From positions 124,001-188,000 of the forward strand of contig CAOKDX010000002.1 of the NCBI GenBank assembly GCA_948467395.1: a stretch of 64,000 bases of DNA, given 5' to 3'. The stretch comes from an uncultured Clostridia bacterium (GTDB lineage: Bacteria; Bacillota; Clostridia; Lachnospirales; Lachnospiraceae). The notes under the pieces are model-generated. The model saw nothing but the letters and a program-made list of their open reading frames with translations. It was not told where the DNA came from and did not search any database. Every line of letters starts with the position of its first letter. Position 1 is the first letter of the stretch. The translations under genes and the position numbers were made by a program. This document shows positions 8,518-18,604 of this stretch, piece after piece.

Positions 8518-10008
8518 TTGAAGAACCCTCTAGTTAAAGGAACCCTGATCCTGACGGGCGCCGGTATTATTACAAGAATGATCGGTTTCGGATACCGGAT
8601 CTTTCTCGCCGGTACGCTGGGCGAAACTGGTCTTGGCGTCTATCAGATGATCTTTCCCGTGTACTCTCTTTGTTTTACCCTGTATGCCGCCGGCATACAG
8701 ACAGCGGTATCCCAAATGATCTCCCATGAACCGTCGTCATCCCATCCCGCCATCGTAAAAAGCGGAATGATTCTTTCCCTTATTACAGCACTGTGTCTCT
8801 CAGGTATTGTATGGAATCTGTCAGACTATATCAGTGCCGCGTTTCTGGGTGTCTGCGAGACGGCTCCACTGCTCCGGATACTGGCAGTGGTCTTTCCGTT
8901 CTGCGGCATTACCGCCGTGATCAACGGGTATTTTTATGGCGTCAGCAACGCCAGAATTCCCGCTGTGACCCAGATCGTCGAGCAGCTGTTCCGGGTTTCT
9001 CTTGTGGTAGCAGCCGCCTGGTTTGTCATTGACGGAAAAGTTACCGCCAGTGTGGCTGTCCTGGGACTTCTTGCGGGAGAGATTGCTTCCCATATATACA
9101 ACATCCGGCATCTGTTTACTAAGATGAAGCCCCGGGAAATCTGTCGCAGCAGAGGAAAGTTCCGTCATCTGCTGGCACTCTCCATCCCCCTAAGCGGTAA
9201 TAAGCTGGTGATCGCCCTGCTGGGCAGCCTCGAATCTGTCCTGATTCCTGCCATGCTTGTCCGGTATGGCTGCTCAGGTCCGGATGCCCTTGCCATCTTC
9301 GGCATTCTGACGGGTGTCGTACTTCCCTTTATTATGTTTCCGGGGACTCTCACCAATTCCCTGTCAGTACTTCTTCTGCCTGCCATTGCGCAGTCCGAGG
9401 GAAGGGCGCAATATGACTCCGTCCGCCGTACAACCAATACGGCAATCCGTTATTCCATTCTGCTCGGTGTTCTGACCAGCAGTTTATTTATCAACTATGG
9501 CATAGAGATTGGGAACTTTGTCTTCCACAGTGAGAATGCAGGAAAGCTTCTTACCGCGCTGGCATTTCTCTGCCCGTTCCTGTATGTGACTACTACGCTC
9601 AGCAGTGTGATCAATGGACTTGGAAAAACAGGCATCACATTTCTTCACAATGTAATCGGTTTATGTATCAGAATACTATTTCTTGTATTTATGACACCAA
9701 AAGAGGGAATCTATGGTTATCTGCTGGGACTGCTACTGAGCCAGATCCTTACCTGTCTGCTAAATGCCGTCTATCTGGCGCGGACCCGGGGTGTCCATTA
9801 TTTTCTCATGAACCAGTTTGTCTGGCCCATGGTTTTTTCCTGCAGTCTCTTTTATATCACGAAGCTGGCCGGAAACTGGCTGGCCGGCAGATCCGGGCAG
9901 CCAATCCTCGGTTTCGCGTTCCTGATCCCCGCCGGAGGCCTGATCCTTCTCTATCTCTATTTCTTCCGCCTGTTCCGATGGAAGGATTTCACCGGGCAAT
10001 GCCGGTAG
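8518..10008 (+). CDS. SpoVB-like polysaccharide/lipid flippase (MOP superfamily)
   Basis: A multi-spanning protein of about 496 residues in the polysaccharide biosynthesis/SpoVB family (MATE/MurJ fold). The N-terminus KNPLVKGTLILTGAGIITRMIGF with the following GETGLGVYQMIFPVYSLC is diagnostic of SpoVB, which is needed for spore cortex peptidoglycan in B. subtilis, and about 13-14 hydrophobic segments follow. I prefer the TTG at 8518: GGAG lies 11 bases upstream and family members begin just there, whereas an earlier TTG (8470) would add 16 polar residues. The gene is divergent from the 775-residue membrane protein and convergent with ligA. Several SpoVB paralogues usually exist per genome, so the exact lipid substrate is uncertain. 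Confidence 0.85.
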   Translation: MKNPLVKGTLILTGAGIITRMIGFGYRIFLAGTLGETGLGVYQMIFPVYSLCFTLYAAGIQTAVSQMISHEPSSSHPAIVKSGMILSLITALCLSGIVWNLSDYISAAFLGVCETAPLLRILAVVFPFCGITAVINGYFYGVSNARIPAVTQIVEQLFRVSLVVAAAWFVIDGKVTASVAVLGLLAGEIASHIYNIRHLFTKMKPREICRSRGKFRHLLALSIPLSGNKLVIALLGSLESVLIPAMLVRYGCSGPDALAIFGILTGVVLPFIMFPGTLTNSLSVLLLPAIAQSEGRAQYDSVRRTTNTAIRYSILLGVLTSSLFINYGIEIGNFVFHSENAGKLLTALAFLCPFLYVTTTLSSVINGLGKTGITFLHNVIGLCIRILFLVFMTPKEGIYGYLLGLLLSQILTCLLNAVYLARTRGVHYFLMNQFVWPMVFSCSLFYITKLAGNWLAGRSGQPILGFAFLIPAGGLILLYLYFFRLFRWKDFTGQCR

Positions 10009-10036
10009 GAATACCGGTCCGGCGGTAATACCCTGC

Positions 10037-12007
10037 CTACTGATCCAGCAGGGCCATCAGTTCCTCCTCCGTCAGAATCGGAATCTGCAGTTCCTTTGCC
10101 TTTTTATTCTTGGCAGACATGGACGTAACATCATTATTTACAAGATAATCTGTTTTGGTGCTGACACTGCCGGTTACCTTTCCGCCCAGCTCTTCAATTT
10201 TCTTTTTGCACTGGTTTCTATTTTCAAAATGTACAAGGCTTCCCGTGATAACGAAGGTTTTTCCCTGCAGCTTCTGTTCCTTCTCCACTGCAGGATACTG
10301 GATTCTCAGAATATCCTGCAGCCTCCTTATCAATTCATCGTTTTTCCTGTCTGCAAAATATTCCACAAAGGAACCGGCGAGCACCTCGCCGATCCCATCA
10401 ATCCCAGTCAGGTCGTCCTGGGTCAGGGTTTTGAATTCGGTCAGCCTGAAGGGGAAATTTTTTGTGATCAGCCGGGCGGTACTCAGTCCAATTCCCCGGA
10501 TTCCCAGACTGTATAGTACATTGGCTGCCGGTACATCACGGGCGGCTTCCACTGATTGAATGAGGTTCTCATATGACTTCTCTCCAAACCCCTCCATCTC
10601 CACCAGCTCTTCCCGGTGTCTGTCAAGGGTAAAGAGATCCAGTACGGAATGCAGAATCTGCATATTGATAAGTTTCTCCAGGGTGGCATCGGAAAGACCG
10701 TCGATATTCATGGCGTCCCGGCTGACAAAATGGCTGAAGGATTTAATTTTTTTTGCATAGCATTCCGGATTCCGGCACATCAGTACAACGGAGCCATTTT
10801 CCTGTACCTGTTCTGCAGTTCCCCCACAAACCGGACACTGTGACGGTATTACGCAGTTATTTTTCTTTGTCTTATTCTCGTAGATCTGCGGTATGATCAT
10901 ATTTGCTTTGTAAACAGATACCGTATCCCCTATTCCCAGCTTAAGTTCCTTTAAAATGCTGACATTATGCACGCTGGCACGGCTTACCGTTGTCCCCTCC
11001 AGCTCCACCGGATCAAAAATGGCAACCGGGTTAATGAGTCCGGTGCGGGAAGCGCTCCATTCGATTTCCCGCAGTGTCGTATCTGCCAGCTCATCCCGCC
11101 ACTTAAACGCAAGGGAATCCTTGGGATACTTTGCTGTTCTCCCCAAAGATGCACTGTATTCAATATCATTAAAGGTTACCACCAGACCATCGCTGGGAAG
11201 ATCACAGGAGACGACCTCTTCGGCGAATTTCCCCACCTGTTCCGAGATATTCTCTCTTGTCACCTCTTTATAAGGCACGATATCAAAGCCCATTTCCGCA
11301 AGCCAGTCAAGCTCTTCCTTTTTCGTAGCAAAGCTTTGCTCCGGAGCGGTCTGTATGACATGATAGACATAGAAATGTACCCTTCGCGCCGCAGTGATCT
11401 CGTTATTTAGCTGCCGCACACTGCCGCTGCAGAGATTACGCGGATTTTTATAGCGCTCACTGACATCCGCCAACCGCGCATTTAATTCTTCAAAATCCGA
11501 ATACAGGATCAGTGCTTCACCGCGGATCACAAGTGTTCCCTCAAATAAGATCCTCCCCGGTATATTGACAAAGGTCCGTGCATTATTCGTAATGACTTCA
11601 CCAGTCTCCCCGTTTCCCCGGGTGAGTGCCTTCGTCAGCCTGCCGTTTTCATAGGTAAGAATCACACTGAGGCCATCCAGTTTCAGCGATAACAGCCCTT
11701 TTTCACTGCCGATCCAGGTTTCCAGCTCCGAGACCTCCTTTGTCTTTCCCAGTGACAGCATCGGAGCGATATGAGGCTCTTTCGGAAGCTCGCTGATGGT
11801 CTCATATCCGACATGGACAGTAGGACTTGCCGACATCGTGATCCCTGTCCTCTCTTCCAGTGCACACAGCTCATCATACAGCTTATCGTATTTATAATTG
11901 GGCATAATCTCGTCCTGCCCCTGATAATATACCCTGGAAGCTTCATTCAAAATCCTTACCAGTTCCTTCATTCTTTTTACATCCTGCTCTTTTCCCACAG
12001 ATTTCAT
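10037..12007 (-). CDS. ligA: NAD-dependent DNA ligase
   Basis: A 656-residue ligase that seals nicks in replication and repair using NAD. In order: the Ia NAD-binding domain with YYQGQDE and YDKLYDEL, the adenylation motif KLDG with Lys109 as the AMP-accepting residue, the OB fold, a four-cysteine zinc finger (CPVCGG...CRNPEC), helix-hairpin-helix repeats (about residues 460-550) and a C-terminal BRCT domain (about 580-656). The length is close to the family norm. The ATG at 12007 has GGAG 10 bases upstream. The gene follows the RluF-like gene by 7 bases, in the order hslO, unknown exported protein, rluF-like, ligA. Confidence 0.96.
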   Translation of the reverse strand: MKSVGKEQDVKRMKELVRILNEASRVYYQGQDEIMPNYKYDKLYDELCALEERTGITMSASPTVHVGYETISELPKEPHIAPMLSLGKTKEVSELETWIGSEKGLLSLKLDGLSVILTYENGRLTKALTRGNGETGEVITNNARTFVNIPGRILFEGTLVIRGEALILYSDFEELNARLADVSERYKNPRNLCSGSVRQLNNEITAARRVHFYVYHVIQTAPEQSFATKKEELDWLAEMGFDIVPYKEVTRENISEQVGKFAEEVVSCDLPSDGLVVTFNDIEYSASLGRTAKYPKDSLAFKWRDELADTTLREIEWSASRTGLINPVAIFDPVELEGTTVSRASVHNVSILKELKLGIGDTVSVYKANMIIPQIYENKTKKNNCVIPSQCPVCGGTAEQVQENGSVVLMCRNPECYAKKIKSFSHFVSRDAMNIDGLSDATLEKLINMQILHSVLDLFTLDRHREELVEMEGFGEKSYENLIQSVEAARDVPAANVLYSLGIRGIGLSTARLITKNFPFRLTEFKTLTQDDLTGIDGIGEVLAGSFVEYFADRKNDELIRRLQDILRIQYPAVEKEQKLQGKTFVITGSLVHFENRNQCKKKIEELGGKVTGSVSTKTDYLVNNDVTSMSAKNKKAKELQIPILTEEELMALLDQ

Positions 12008-12014
12008 TGCTGCT

Positions 12015-12755
12015 TCACTCCATTTCCGTCTTATTTTCCATACTGCCCTTCCTGCGGCATTCTTCTTTCAGAACAGATAGTTCCCTTTCTGTGAGATAAC
12101 GCCATCTGCCCTCTTCCAGATCGCCAAGTTCAATATTCATGATCCGGATCCTTTTGAGACGGCGCACACGATAGCCGAAATATTCACACATCCGCCGGAT
12201 CTGCCGGTTCAGTCCCTGGGTAATGGTAATATGAAAGCTTCTCCCGCTTTTATTTGTTATGACACAGGGGCGTGTTATCGTATCCAGGATCGGAACCCCC
12301 TGTTCCATTGCCTGGCATACCGAAAGCGGCATCTCACGGTCAAGTGTGACCACATATTCTTTCTCGTGGCAGTTACTTCCCCTGAGAATATCATCTGTCA
12401 ACTGTCCATTATTGGTGAGCAGAATCAGTCCGGTGGACTGTTTGTCGAGACGCCCCACCGGATAGATCCTTTCGGGAAAATCAATATAATCAATAATGGT
12501 TTCGGCCTTATCCTTCCTGCTGCTTGTACACACAATTCCAGCCGGTTTATGAAAGGCAATGACAATCTCAGCGGGGGAAGCCCCCACGGGTACTCCCCTC
12601 ACACAAACGTGATCGCTGTCTGATACCATTATTCCCTTACAAACGGGTTTTCCATTCACCGTCACTTCACCGGCATCCAGCATACGGTCCGCCTCCCTGC
12701 GTGAACAGATACCATGCTGGCTGAGATATTTATTGATCCTGATCATGTCTTTCAC
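12015..12755 (-). CDS. RluF-like 23S rRNA pseudouridine synthase
   Basis: A 246-residue RsuA/RluB/E/F-family pseudouridine synthase. An N-terminal S4 RNA-binding domain (IRINKYLSQHGICSRREADRM) is followed by the catalytic motif GRLDKQSTGLILLT, with the conserved Asp, and the GLNRQIRRMCEYFGY box. The MCEYFGY...RIMNIELGDLEEGRWR tail is most like RluF, which modifies the 2604 region of 23S rRNA in E. coli. I prefer the GTG at 12755 because GAGGTG lies 5 bases upstream; the ATG three codons later (12746) is the alternative. A much longer open frame upstream lacks homology and runs through the hairpin at 12786-12817. Confidence 0.88.
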   Translation of the reverse strand: MKDMIRINKYLSQHGICSRREADRMLDAGEVTVNGKPVCKGIMVSDSDHVCVRGVPVGASPAEIVIAFHKPAGIVCTSSRKDKAETIIDYIDFPERIYPVGRLDKQSTGLILLTNNGQLTDDILRGSNCHEKEYVVTLDREMPLSVCQAMEQGVPILDTITRPCVITNKSGRSFHITITQGLNRQIRRMCEYFGYRVRRLKRIRIMNIELGDLEEGRWRYLTERELSVLKEECRRKGSMENKTEME

Positions 12756-12785
12756 TGTGGCACCTCGATTTCTTTCCGTTTTAGA

Positions 12786-12817
12786 AGGAGGTACGTTTGA
12801 TATCAAACATACCTCCT
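12786..12817 (-). terminator. 32-base inverted repeat, terminator-like or leader hairpin
   Basis: Two 16-base arms (12786-12801 and 12802-12817) are complementary at all but one position, and that position becomes a G-U pair only in minus-strand RNA, so the minus transcript is the likely structured one. It lies 38 bases after the unknown exported gene and 30 bases before the rluF-like start. The following uridine tract is weak (TTCTAAAA). The left arm is a perfect Shine-Dalgarno sequence and the right arm its complement. Confidence 0.6.
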
Positions 12818-12855
12818 GGTTTCTTTCGTTCTTCATTCTTTTGTAATGCCGCTGC

Positions 12856-13500
12856 TCACTGCAGGGCCGGCTGCCCGGCTGCGCCGGAAACCGTTGCGGC
12901 CTGAATCTCCTGATCCATCTGCTGGTAGAATTGTTTAAACGCGGCATCCTTGTTGATGGCGTCCTGAAGCTCCTTTGCCACCTGTTCCTTCAGCTTGACA
13001 ATTTCACTGTTTTTGTCTGCGGATATAATGAAATTCTCCTGTGCCTCATCCAGAGCGCTGAGATATATGACATACTTGTCATCCGAAGTCGTGGTGATAT
13101 AAAAAGCACTGAGACAGGGAGCCAGCGTGGCTATATTCCGGAGCTTCATATCATACTTTACATAGACCCGGTACGCATCGTTTTCCTCTCCCTCGATGAC
13201 ATAGCAGTTTATATTCTGATAATCCTCCACATATCCTGCCATCTTAATAAATTTATCCCTGTCAATCCGGTTGGTATCGCTGACAAGCCCGGACATTGCC
13301 TCCACATCCACAATCTTTTTGGCGTCAAAATAGCTTTTTATCAACTGATTGATATCCCCATTTTCATTCAGCGCAAGTTCGGCATCCTCGGCATTGTCGT
13401 GGTTAGAGCCGCCGGTGGGAATCAGGGTCAGGATCAAAAAACTTAATGCCAGGGTGGCAACGGTGATCAGGATAACTAACTTTTTATATTTTAATTTCAT
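12856..13500 (-). CDS. Membrane-anchored exported protein, unknown function
   Basis: A 214-residue protein with one N-terminal membrane segment (about residues 8-28, VILITVATLALSFLILTLI) after a basic start, then a soluble extracellular part. The segment NQLIKSYFDAKKIVDVEAMSGLV followed by strand-rich sequence (YRVYVKYDMKLRN, AFYITTT, KYVIYLSAL) resembles an NTF2-like cone fold, but I cannot assign a family. It lies between hslO (70 bases) and the hairpin at 12786-12817. The ATG at 13500 lacks a strong ribosome-binding site (only GGA nearby). A Gln/Ala-rich tail ends the protein. Confidence 0.75.
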   Translation of the reverse strand: MKLKYKKLVILITVATLALSFLILTLIPTGGSNHDNAEDAELALNENGDINQLIKSYFDAKKIVDVEAMSGLVSDTNRIDRDKFIKMAGYVEDYQNINCYVIEGEENDAYRVYVKYDMKLRNIATLAPCLSAFYITTTSDDKYVIYLSALDEAQENFIISADKNSEIVKLKEQVAKELQDAINKDAAFKQFYQQMDQEIQAATVSGAAGQPALQ

Positions 13501-13570
13501 CTATAATTCCAGCTTTCTTGTCAAATTTGAACATTTACCCTCATAGTATAACAATTCTTGTCGAATTTGT

Positions 13571-14473
13571 CTATGCTTTCCTTTCTTTTCCGATCATTTT
13601 TTTCAGGTCATCCGCCGAAAATGAATAGCTGGTATTACAGAAATGACAATTTATCTCCACCGTTTCTTCCTCTTCTGCCAGCCTGTCCAGCTCCTGGTTT
13701 CCCAGACTGACCAGCGCCTGCTCCATCCGATCCCGGGAACAGCCGCAGGTAAAGGACGCGGGGATATGTTCCGGGGAAAGCTCCGCATCGAGACCCGCAA
13801 GGATTATTTCCAGCATGCTCTCTGGAGTATGTCCTTCCTCCAGCATTGCTGTCACCGGTCCGATCTCTCTGAGCCGTTGTTCCAAGATGGTTATGATCTC
13901 ATCCTGTATATCCGGCATCAGCTGGATGATATAGCCGCCGGCCTGGGCCGTTGTGTTATCCCGGTTCATCAGAACCCCCAGGGCAACAGAAGACGGCGTT
14001 TGTTCAGAGACGGCAAAATAATAGGTGAGATCCTCTGCAATCTCTCCTGAGACAAGCTGAACCTGTCCGGAATAGGGTTCTTTCAGTCCGATATCCTTTG
14101 TTACGGTCAGCACCCCCTGTCCCACAGCCCGTCCCACATCGAGCTTTCCCTCTGGACTGGCAGGCAGGGAGACTATGGGATTTGCCGCATAGCCCTTCAC
14201 ATGACCGAAGGCATCCGCTGTCACCGTGAGCCCCTGAGCCGGACCGGAGCAACGGATCTGGACTGTCAGAAGATCCTTCCGGGATTTCATCATGGCGCCC
14301 ATCATGGCGCCGCCGGATAAGAGCCGTCCGAGGGCTGCGGTAATGACAGGACTTGTTCCATGACGCCGCCGCGCCTCCTCCACCAGTGTCCGGGAAGTGA
14401 TGGCAAAACACCGGATCTGACCGGATGCCGCCATACCCCGGACTATATAATCTGAATTATATTCCTGATTCAT
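13571..14473 (-). CDS. hslO: Hsp33 redox-regulated chaperone
   Basis: A 300-residue cytosolic holdase that is activated by oxidation plus unfolding stress. Its N-terminal domain (YIVRGMAASGQIRCFAI) and the zinc-binding redox switch are intact: CGCSRDRM near residue 240 supplies the CxC pair and CHFCNTSY near 275 the CxxC pair. The length is normal. The ATG at 14473 has AAAGGGGA 6 bases upstream. It is the first gene of a minus-strand run toward ligA and is divergent from the tRNA-Arg gene, whose promoter lies within its leader. Confidence 0.95.
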   Translation of the reverse strand: MNQEYNSDYIVRGMAASGQIRCFAITSRTLVEEARRRHGTSPVITAALGRLLSGGAMMGAMMKSRKDLLTVQIRCSGPAQGLTVTADAFGHVKGYAANPIVSLPASPEGKLDVGRAVGQGVLTVTKDIGLKEPYSGQVQLVSGEIAEDLTYYFAVSEQTPSSVALGVLMNRDNTTAQAGGYIIQLMPDIQDEIITILEQRLREIGPVTAMLEEGHTPESMLEIILAGLDAELSPEHIPASFTCGCSRDRMEQALVSLGNQELDRLAEEEETVEINCHFCNTSYSFSADDLKKMIGKERKA

Positions 14474-14484
14474 AAAATTTCCCC

Positions 14485-14514
14485 TTTACAAATGGTAGGT
14501 AAATGATATATAAT
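14485..14514 (+). promoter_or_regulatory. Promoter of tRNA-Arg
   Basis: TTTACA (14485-14490) and TATAAT (14509-14514) at 18-base spacing lie just upstream of the tRNA; the predicted start is about 5 bases before the mature 5' end. Confidence 0.75.
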
Positions 14515-14525
14515 AAACAAGCAGC

Positions 14526-14598
14526 GCACCTGTGGCTCAGTGGATAGAGTAGAGGCTTCCGAAGCCTTTGGTCGGGGGTTCGAATCCCTCCAGGTGCA
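14526..14598 (+). tRNA. tRNA-Arg (anticodon CCG)
   Basis: A 73-base cloverleaf: acceptor arms GCACCTG / CAGGTGC, D stem GCTC/GAGT, anticodon stem GAGGC/GCCTT closing the loop TTCCGAA, and a T arm with loop TTCGAAT. The anticodon CCG reads the CGG arginine codon. The discriminator is A and CCA is not encoded; a run of T follows directly. It stands alone, with its own promoter and terminator. Confidence 0.95.
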
Positions 14599-14617
14599 TT
14601 TTTTATAACCAGACTCC

Positions 14618-14646
14618 AGCGTTGGCTTCCGGCCGGCGCTGTTTTT
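14618..14646 (+). terminator. Terminator of tRNA-Arg
   Basis: An 8-bp stem (14618-14625 with 14633-14640, two G-U pairs) with a 7-base loop is followed by TTTTT (14642-14646), 20 bases after the tRNA. Confidence 0.75.
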
Positions 14647-14675
14647 ATCTTATAGGGAAGACCGTTCCGATGCTC

Positions 14676-15587
14676 TTACTGCTGTTCATAGGAAAACTTC
14701 TTCTCTGTGCGGTCATAATAATACGCCGTATCCGCCAGGATCTCTTCCTCTCCCACATGATTTTCATTGATATCCTGCACCATCCGCGACAATTCTTTTC
14801 CTGTGCCGCAGTAAAGATCCGGCACGGTTATAATCTCATGAATACTGCTGGGCAGGATAAACAGGTTGGACTCATACCTGCAGGCAAGGTCATGGATCAC
14901 ACCCGGATACAGCATAACGGCAGAGCCATTCACCCCTACGTGATTGGAGAGCAGGACCATGGGAAGCTGGTCTGTGGAATCCGCAGAAGATTCCCCTTCT
15001 CCGGCTATACCGATATATTTTGTAAGGATGGAGGCCAGTGAATCCATCGTGACGGGAAGCAGCCGGGGCGTGTTTTCCTCTGCCAGCCGGACCAGTTCCT
15101 TCGTGCTGGTATCCCATTTATCCAGCAGTTCATTTGTCACGGTGATGGTTTCCAGACTATGGTCGGAAATGCTGCACACCACATTAAATACGATGGCAAG
15201 GTTTAAAAAGGGCAGATAAGGAATTGTCTGAAGATAATTTTTATTCCGGTCATGGGAAATAAGCCTGTAGATAATCTTATCCCTGCAATCCTCTAATTCC
15301 ATGGAAAAATCCTGATACCGCTCCGCATGCTCCTTTACTTTCTCCAGCGCCTCCAAAACCTTTTGCGCCACTTCCGGAATGGTTTTTTTCTTTCTCAGGA
15401 AATCCTGATAAAAGCCATCCACATATACGGTGGGAGAGATAAATTCACTCCGCTTTTTCAGAACGATTCCATGCCGGGCCGTGTCATTATTTTTCATAAA
15501 TATACCACAGCTGATATCCATGTCCGGCTGGCCGCACTCCTGCCGGACCCTCTCCGTTACCTGTTCCATAAACTGCTCTTTCGTCAT
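14676..15587 (-). CDS. DUF5688 family protein
   Basis: A 303-residue cytosolic-looking protein of the DUF5688 family, which is common in Lachnospiraceae and often present in several copies; function unknown. The recognisable part is the C-terminal half: PMVLLSNHVGVNGSAVMLYPGVIHDLA followed by LFILPSSIHEIITVPD. The N-terminus MTKEQFMEQVTERV and the segment VYVDGFYQDF are also family-like. The ATG at 15587 has AAGGGAG 6 bases upstream; an open extension of 46 codons upstream shows no homology and crosses the promoter at 15634-15662. It appears to be a single-gene unit between tRNA-Arg and gdhA. Confidence 0.8.
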   Translation of the reverse strand: MTKEQFMEQVTERVRQECGQPDMDISCGIFMKNNDTARHGIVLKKRSEFISPTVYVDGFYQDFLRKKKTIPEVAQKVLEALEKVKEHAERYQDFSMELEDCRDKIIYRLISHDRNKNYLQTIPYLPFLNLAIVFNVVCSISDHSLETITVTNELLDKWDTSTKELVRLAEENTPRLLPVTMDSLASILTKYIGIAGEGESSADSTDQLPMVLLSNHVGVNGSAVMLYPGVIHDLACRYESNLFILPSSIHEIITVPDLYCGTGKELSRMVQDINENHVGEEEILADTAYYYDRTEKKFSYEQQ

Positions 15588-15633
15588 AAAAACTCCCTTC
15601 CCATTATCACAAAGAGCAAAACCATGTATGGAA

Positions 15634-15662
15634 ATTGTATCAAATGAAATCAGTAATTGCAA
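15634..15662 (-). promoter_or_regulatory. Promoter of the DUF5688 gene
   Basis: On the minus strand TTGCAA (15657-15662) and TACAAT (15634-15639) are 17 bases apart, about 47 bases before the start codon. The rest of 15588-15734 shows no other feature. Confidence 0.7.
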
Positions 15663-15740
15663 GGGTTGTTTGCCGCCGATTTGGGCGGAAAAGGCTGGCT
15701 GGAAAACACATCGCTGCGCGCACAACAGAATTTCCCATAA

Positions 15741-15767
15741 AGAAAAGGGCGCAGGTCAATGCGCCCT
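15741..15767 (-). terminator. Terminator of gdhA
   Basis: On the minus strand an 8-bp GC-rich stem AGGGCGCA/TGCGCCCT (15746-15753 with 15760-15767) with a 6-base loop is followed by TTTCTTTA, 29 bases beyond the gdhA stop. Confidence 0.88.
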
Positions 15768-15796
15768 CTCTCCAACAGATCCTATGATATGATATG

Positions 15797-17684
<1,888 letters not shown>

Positions 17685-17710
17685 TCTTTCCCTCCACTAC
17701 AATAAAATTT

Positions 17711-18604
17711 TTAATGAACGGTAGATATTGCATCAAATGGATAAAAACGTACCCATGCTTTCCCCTCGATCTGTGAGCGCCGGATCGTGCCCACTTCCTC
17801 TTTGCGGCTGTCTACACTTGCATTCCTGTTGTCGCCCAGTACAAAATATTCGTCCTCGGCAAGTACGATCTCCTCTTCTGCCAGGCCGGGATCCTCAATC
17901 CTCTCCTCTTTTCCAAATTTCTCTCCCAGTACCTCTCCATTGAGATAGACTTCTCCATTTTTGATCTGGATAATATCCCCCGGAATTCCAATGATTCTTT
18001 TAATATAACTGACATTGTCACTGAAAGGAAATACAACTACATCATATCTCTCCGGCTCATGAAAGTAGTAACTCAGCTTTTCCACGATAAGCTGATCCCC
18101 GTTCTGAAAGGCTGGCTCCATGGAGCTTCCCTCCACAGAAGTGTGGTATGCCACATACCGCGTGATAACAAGAGACAGTACCAGCGCCGTTACAATACAG
18201 ATCAATATCCCCAGCAGCGTCCTAAGGAAAGGATGGCTCTCTATATACTCCTCCTGTGCTTCACCTTCCTTCCCTGCTGCATATACCGGCTTTGCCACAG
18301 ATACTTTTTTTACCGGTTCTTTCGGCTGCACCTCATCAGCTGCCTGCGGCGGTTCCTCTGCCTGCTCCCGCTCCGGGAGCTGTATTCTTTCCGGCTCTGG
18401 TTCCCGCGCCGGTTCTTCCTCCAGTTCCTCCTCCCGGGAACCGTTTAATATTTTATCCACCTCCTGCAGGGTCTTATTCTGAAAGAGATCCCTGCCGTTC
18501 AGCTGGTTCTGCATCGCCAGGTCATCAGTAATTTTGAATTCTTCAATCTCCCGGCAGACACGGAGACTTTCCTCCAATTCATTTTCATCAATCACGAATC
18601 TCAT
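17711..18604 (-). CDS. lepB: Signal peptidase I with long cytosolic N-terminal extension
   Basis: A 297-residue type I signal peptidase that looks active. The single membrane segment is at about residues 127-149, followed by the catalytic serine in EGSSMEPAF (Ser161), the catalytic lysine in YIKRIIGIPGD (Lys202) and the conserved GDNRNASVDSR box. The unusual part is about 125 residues before the membrane segment, which are acidic and Glu/Pro-rich (residues 55-100); B. subtilis SipS has only a few residues there. The start overlaps the rbgA stop by 17 bases, and the ATG reading MRFVIDENELEESL is the only good start. An inactive-looking paralogue lies two genes upstream. Confidence 0.93.
   Translation of the reverse strand: MRFVIDENELEESLRVCREIEEFKITDDLAMQNQLNGRDLFQNKTLQEVDKILNGSREEELEEEPAREPEPERIQLPEREQAEEPPQAADEVQPKEPVKKVSVAKPVYAAGKEGEAQEEYIESHPFLRTLLGILICIVTALVLSLVITRYVAYHTSVEGSSMEPAFQNGDQLIVEKLSYYFHEPERYDVVVFPFSDNVSYIKRIIGIPGDIIQIKNGEVYLNGEVLGEKFGKEERIEDPGLAEEEIVLAEDEYFVLGDNRNASVDSRKEEVGTIRRSQIEGKAWVRFYPFDAISTVH

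Noticed and set aside
10002-10017. Hairpin CCGGTA/TACCGG at the end of the SpoVB-like gene as a terminator
   Set aside because: The stem overlaps the stop codon and no T run follows on either strand.
12756-12947. N-terminal extension of the RluF-like protein
   Set aside because: The extra 60 or so codons are basic and unstructured, cross a strong hairpin, and lack homology; the S4 domain starts at the shorter form.
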